Source: Amnibacterium sp. CER49 (GTDB lineage Bacteria > Actinomycetota > Actinomycetes > Actinomycetales > Microbacteriaceae). From it: 64,000 bases of DNA. This document shows positions 60,900 through 64,000 of the stretch, piece after piece. How positions within the stretch are numbered: position 1 is the stretch's first letter; every line of letters starts with the position of its first letter. Location: positions 1,488,001-1,552,000 of the forward strand of contig NZ_JARVWQ010000001.1 of NCBI RefSeq assembly GCF_029846255.1, written 5' to 3'. The position numbers and the translations under genes are program-made. The notes below the pieces were generated by a model that saw nothing but the letters and a program-made list of their open reading frames with translations, searched no databases and was not told the DNA's origin.

Positions 60900-63394
60900 T
60901 GGACCGCGACCGGTTCCCCATCGACCCCTGGCGCCTCGTCGAGCGCATCTACAGCGAGGACCGCCTCGGCCTCGCCGAGACGATCTTCACCGTCGCGAAC
61001 GGCTACCTCGGCATGCGGGGCAACTCGTCCGAGGGTCGCAACGCGCACGAGCACGGCACCTTCGTGAACGGCCTGCACGAGGTGTGGCCGATCCGGCACG
61101 CCGAGCAGGCCTACGGCTTCGCCGAGGTCGGCCAGACGATCGTGAACGCGCCCGACACGAAGATCATCCGCCTCTACGTCGACGACGAGCCCCTCGTGCT
61201 CGACATCGCCGAGCTGCTGAAGTACGAGCGCGCGCTCGACTTCCGCGACGGCGTCCTGCGCCGGGAGCTGCTCTGGCTGACGCCCGCCGGCAAGCGGGTG
61301 CGCGTGCGCTCCGACCGCATGGTGTCGTTCGTCGAGCGGCACCTCGCCGTCATGTCGTTCGAGGTCGTCGTCGAGAACGCCGACGCGAACGTCGTCATCT
61401 CGAGCCAGGTGCTGAACCGGCAGGACGGCGAGGACGAGTTCGCCCTGCCCGAGCAGGACGGCGGCAAGGCGCTCGCCGGCTTCGACCCGCGCCGGGCGGA
61501 GCGCCTCGCCGACCGCGTGCTGCAGCCGGTCGAGCACTGGCAGACGGGGACGCGCAGCGGCCTCGGCTACCGCGTGACGCACTCGCACATGACCCTCTCG
61601 GTGATGGTCGACCACGTGCTCGAGACCGACAACGACTCGCGCACCACCGGCTCCGTCGGCCCCGACAGCGCGAAGCACGAGTTCCATGTGCGCGCCCGCG
61701 CCGGCGTGCCCGTGCGCCTCACCAAGTTCGCGGCGTACCACACGAGCCGCAGCGTGCCGCCGCGGGAGCTGCTCGACCGCGGCGACCGGCTCCTCGACCG
61801 GGCGATCGAGACCGGCGCGGTCGCGCAGCACCGGGCGCAGCGGGACTGGCTCACCGACTTCTGGGAGAAGTCGGACGTCGAGATCGTCGGGCAGCCCGAG
61901 CTGCAGCAGGCGACCCGCTGGAACCTCTTCATGCTCGCGCAGGCCGCGGGCCGCGCCGACGGGCAGGGCGTGCCGGCGAAGGGGGTCACCGGAAGCGGCT
62001 ACAGCGGCCACTACTTCTGGGACACCGAGGTGTACGTGATGCCGTTCCTCACGTACACGAACCCGCTGTTCGGACGGAACGCGCTGCTCATGCGCCAGCG
62101 CATGCTGCCCGCCGCCCGGCGCCGCGCCCGCCAGCTGAACGAGGGCGGAGCGCTGTTCCCGTGGCGCACGATCAGCGGCGAGGAGGCGAGCGCGTACTAC
62201 GCCGCCGGCACCGCGCAGTACCACATCAACGCCGACATCACCTATGCCATCGCGAAGTACGTGCGGGCCACCGGCGACGCCGACTTCCTCGCGCGCGGAG
62301 CGATCGACGTCGTCGTCGAGACCGCGCGGCTGTGGACGACGCTCGGCTTCTGGCGCCGCACCGGCGGGGCGACGTTCCACATCCACGGCGTGACCGGACC
62401 CGACGAGTACACGACGGTCGTGAACGACAACCTCTTCACGAACGTCATGGCGCGCTTCAACCTCCGCTACGCGGCGGAGTCGGTGCGGATCGTCGCGGAC
62501 CAGTTCCCGGAGGCCTACGCCCGGATGGTCGACCGCGTCGGCTTCGACGAGGCGGAGATCGGGGAGTGGGAGCGCGCCGCCGAGGCGATGGTGATCCCGT
62601 TCTCCGAGTCGTTCGGCATCCACCCGCAGGACGTGCACTTCCTCGACCGCGAGGTCTGGGACCTCAAGGCGACGCCGCCGGACAAGCTGCCGCTGCTGCT
62701 GCACTTCCACCCGCTCGTCATCTACCGGTTCCAGGTGCTGAAGCAGGCCGACGTCGTGCTCGCGCTGTTCCTGCTCTCGGACGAGTTCTCCGACGAGATG
62801 AAGCGGGCGGACTTCGAGTACTACGACCCGCTGACGACGGGTGACTCGACGCTCTCCGCGGTCGTGCAGTCGATCATCGCGGCGGAGATCGGGTACCGGG
62901 ACCTCGCGCTCGAGTACTTCCACCACGCGGCGTTCGTCGACCTCGACGACCTGCACAACAACGCGAGCGACGGCGTGCACGTCGCCTCGACCGGCGGTGT
63001 GTGGAGCGCGCTCGTCTACGGCTTCGGCGGCATGCGCGACGCGGGGGGCCACCTCACGTTCGACCCGCGGCTGCCCGCCGACTGGCCCGAGCTGCGCTTC
63101 CGGATCCAGTGGCACGGCTCGCGGCTCAAGGTCACGGTCTCGGCCACGGAGCTCGTCGCGCAGGTGCTCTCGGGCGACCCGGTCGAGTTCACGGTGCGCG
63201 GCCAGCGCGTCTCGGTGGCCGCGGGGCTGCCGGCGCGCGTGCCGCTCGTCGGCCAGGGGCCGCTGCTGCACGGACGGCCGAGCGCCGACCGGCTCAGCGC
63301 GACGCGCCGCGACGACGGCTCGCTCATGACGGCGACCGTGCCGATCGTGGGCGGCGACGAGTGGAGCACGAGCGGTACCGACCCCGCGAGCTGA
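60899..63394 (+). CDS. Glycoside hydrolase family 65 (disaccharide phosphorylase type)
   Basis: An 831-residue GH65 enzyme, most likely a maltose, trehalose or kojibiose phosphorylase. N-terminal beta-sandwich (about 1-300, starting 'LAETIFTVANGYLGMRGNSS'), then the (alpha/alpha)6 barrel with 'YSGHYFWDTEVYVMPFLTY' (about 371) and the catalytic-acid motif 'IHGVTGPDEYTTVVNDN' (Glu about 502), and the C-terminal beta-sandwich. Coupled by a 1-bp overlap to beta-phosphoglucomutase, which supports phosphorolysis rather than hydrolysis. Confidence 0.9.
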   Translation: MDRDRFPIDPWRLVERIYSEDRLGLAETIFTVANGYLGMRGNSSEGRNAHEHGTFVNGLHEVWPIRHAEQAYGFAEVGQTIVNAPDTKIIRLYVDDEPLVLDIAELLKYERALDFRDGVLRRELLWLTPAGKRVRVRSDRMVSFVERHLAVMSFEVVVENADANVVISSQVLNRQDGEDEFALPEQDGGKALAGFDPRRAERLADRVLQPVEHWQTGTRSGLGYRVTHSHMTLSVMVDHVLETDNDSRTTGSVGPDSAKHEFHVRARAGVPVRLTKFAAYHTSRSVPPRELLDRGDRLLDRAIETGAVAQHRAQRDWLTDFWEKSDVEIVGQPELQQATRWNLFMLAQAAGRADGQGVPAKGVTGSGYSGHYFWDTEVYVMPFLTYTNPLFGRNALLMRQRMLPAARRRARQLNEGGALFPWRTISGEEASAYYAAGTAQYHINADITYAIAKYVRATGDADFLARGAIDVVVETARLWTTLGFWRRTGGATFHIHGVTGPDEYTTVVNDNLFTNVMARFNLRYAAESVRIVADQFPEAYARMVDRVGFDEAEIGEWERAAEAMVIPFSESFGIHPQDVHFLDREVWDLKATPPDKLPLLLHFHPLVIYRFQVLKQADVVLALFLLSDEFSDEMKRADFEYYDPLTTGDSTLSAVVQSIIAAEIGYRDLALEYFHHAAFVDLDDLHNNASDGVHVASTGGVWSALVYGFGGMRDAGGHLTFDPRLPADWPELRFRIQWHGSRLKVTVSATELVAQVLSGDPVEFTVRGQRVSVAAGLPARVPLVGQGPLLHGRPSADRLSATRRDDGSLMTATVPIVGGDEWSTSGTDPAS

Positions 63395-63428
63395 GCCGCG
63401 GCCCGACCCCTTCGCGCAGACACCGGGC

Positions 63429-63476
63429 GGGTTCCGACGAAGCGGGCGAGTATTCGCGCCCGGAATGTCGGAACCC
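63429..63476. terminator. Bidirectional hairpin between GH65 and radA
   Basis: GGGTTCCGAC (63429-63438) and GTCGGAACCC (63467-63476) enclose an inner GGGCG/CGCCC stem (63444-63448, 63457-63461). It lies between convergent genes and is followed by a C-run on the plus strand. Confidence 0.6.
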
Positions 63477-63509
63477 CCCCGGTTCTCGTGCCTGCGGGCC
63501 GCGGCGCGG

Positions 63510-64000
63510 CTAGGCGATCGCCATGCCGATCGCGTCGCGCAGCGTGGCGATGTCGGGACCGAGCAGCGTGCCGTAGCCGAGGCGCCGTGCCTCGTTCTCG
63601 CGCCGGCTGCTCTGCGCGGCGGGCCGGATCTCACCGGCGAGGCTGATCTCGCCCGACGCGGCGAGGTTCGTGCGCAGCGCCACGTCGCGGGCCGCGGAGC
63701 CGAGGGCGAGCGCGATCGCGAGGTCGGCGGCGGGCTCGGTGAGCCGCACCCCGCCGACGGTGGACACGTAGACGTCGGACTCGGACAGCTTGACCTTCGC
63801 GTGCCGTTCGAGCACCGCGAGGAGCATGGCGACCCGGTTGCCGTCGACCCCGTTCACGACACGGCGCGGCTGCGCGGACTTCGTGGGGATGACGAGCGCC
63901 TGGATCTCGACGGGGAGGGCCCGGCGGCCCTCCATCGCGATCGTGACGCAGGTGCCGGACTCGGCGCCGACGCTGCGGGAGAGGAACAGGCCACTCGGGT
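63510..64000 (-). CDS. radA: DNA repair protein RadA, C-terminal part
   Basis: The C-terminal 162 codons of RadA/Sms; the rest lies beyond the window. The visible part is the Lon-like pseudo-protease domain: 'VEIQALVIPTKSAQPRRVVN', 'VSTVGGVRLTEPAADLAIAL' and 'GEISLAGEIRPAAQSSRREN' (the ISLxGE-R motif). RadA is a DnaB-type motor that drives branch migration in recombination. Confidence 0.93.
   Translation of the reverse strand, partial: PSGLFLSRSVGAESGTCVTIAMEGRRALPVEIQALVIPTKSAQPRRVVNGVDGNRVAMLLAVLERHAKVKLSESDVYVSTVGGVRLTEPAADLAIALALGSAARDVALRTNLAASGEISLAGEIRPAAQSSRRENEARRLGYGTLLGPDIATLRDAIGMAIA

Overview
The window is very GC-rich, coding-dense DNA with many GTG starts, ATGA/GTGA gene overlaps and leaderless TAnnnT promoters. 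The order tilS-hpt-ftsH-DUF3180-PH-PH-DUF2520-panC-lysS-clpC, together with the actinobacterial short ArgA, DUF1206, DUF1684 and CGNR families, points to an actinobacterium of the order Micrococcales, most likely Microbacteriaceae. Genus is not determinable from sequence alone.

Layout. 1-6.2 kb: 3' end of a flavin monooxygenase-like gene, a KimA-type potassium importer and a solo RND exporter. 6.2-13.5 kb: metallo-hydrolase, DEAD-box RNA helicase with a structured leader, DUF1684, RecQ, a GNAT and an M18 aminopeptidase. 13.5-20.5 kb: PadR regulator, UppP, two unlisted small proteins, nucleoside hydrolase, secreted SGNH hydrolase, an AlkA-like glycosylase, PAP2 phosphatase and DUF1206. 20.5-27.0 kb: a compact seven-gene cluster in two divergent operons (RibD-type reductase, LPG-synthase-TM flippase-like protein, GT4, degenerate 6-pyruvoyl-tetrahydropterin-synthase-like protein, BchC-like dehydrogenase; CDP-alcohol phosphatidyltransferase, LTA-synthase-like phosphotransferase). 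It looks like an uncharacterised pathway building and exporting a lipid-linked glycoconjugate. 27.0-32.4 kb: ZIP metal transporter with a metalloregulator-like operator, stress and housekeeping genes, YihY/BrkB.

32.4-42.1 kb is accessory DNA. A ~7.9-kb integrative element (34069-42075) sits in tRNA-Phe. It has 73-bp imperfect direct repeats made of the tRNA 3' half plus its terminator, arm-type repeats about 127 bp inside each end, a tyrosine integrase reading into the tRNA, an unusual nested-cruciform/iteron region, and cargo: a Vps4/Cdc48-like AAA+ ATPase translationally coupled to a TPR-membrane protein, a Bcr/CflA exporter with a divergent CGNR regulator, and a secreted beta-propeller. 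A relic of a related element arm lies just outside it, directly after yihY.

42.0-64 kb: tRNA-Glu/Asp/Phe, an NlpC/P60 hydrolase, ppa divergent from tilS-hpt-ftsH, the PH-domain/pantothenate/lysS operon, an OafA-type acyltransferase, clpC, argA, a beta-phosphoglucomutase-GH65 phosphorylase pair, and the 3' end of radA. The folate genes usually found between ftsH and the DUF3180 gene in this order are absent here.

All family calls come from reading motifs in the translations. No database search was run.
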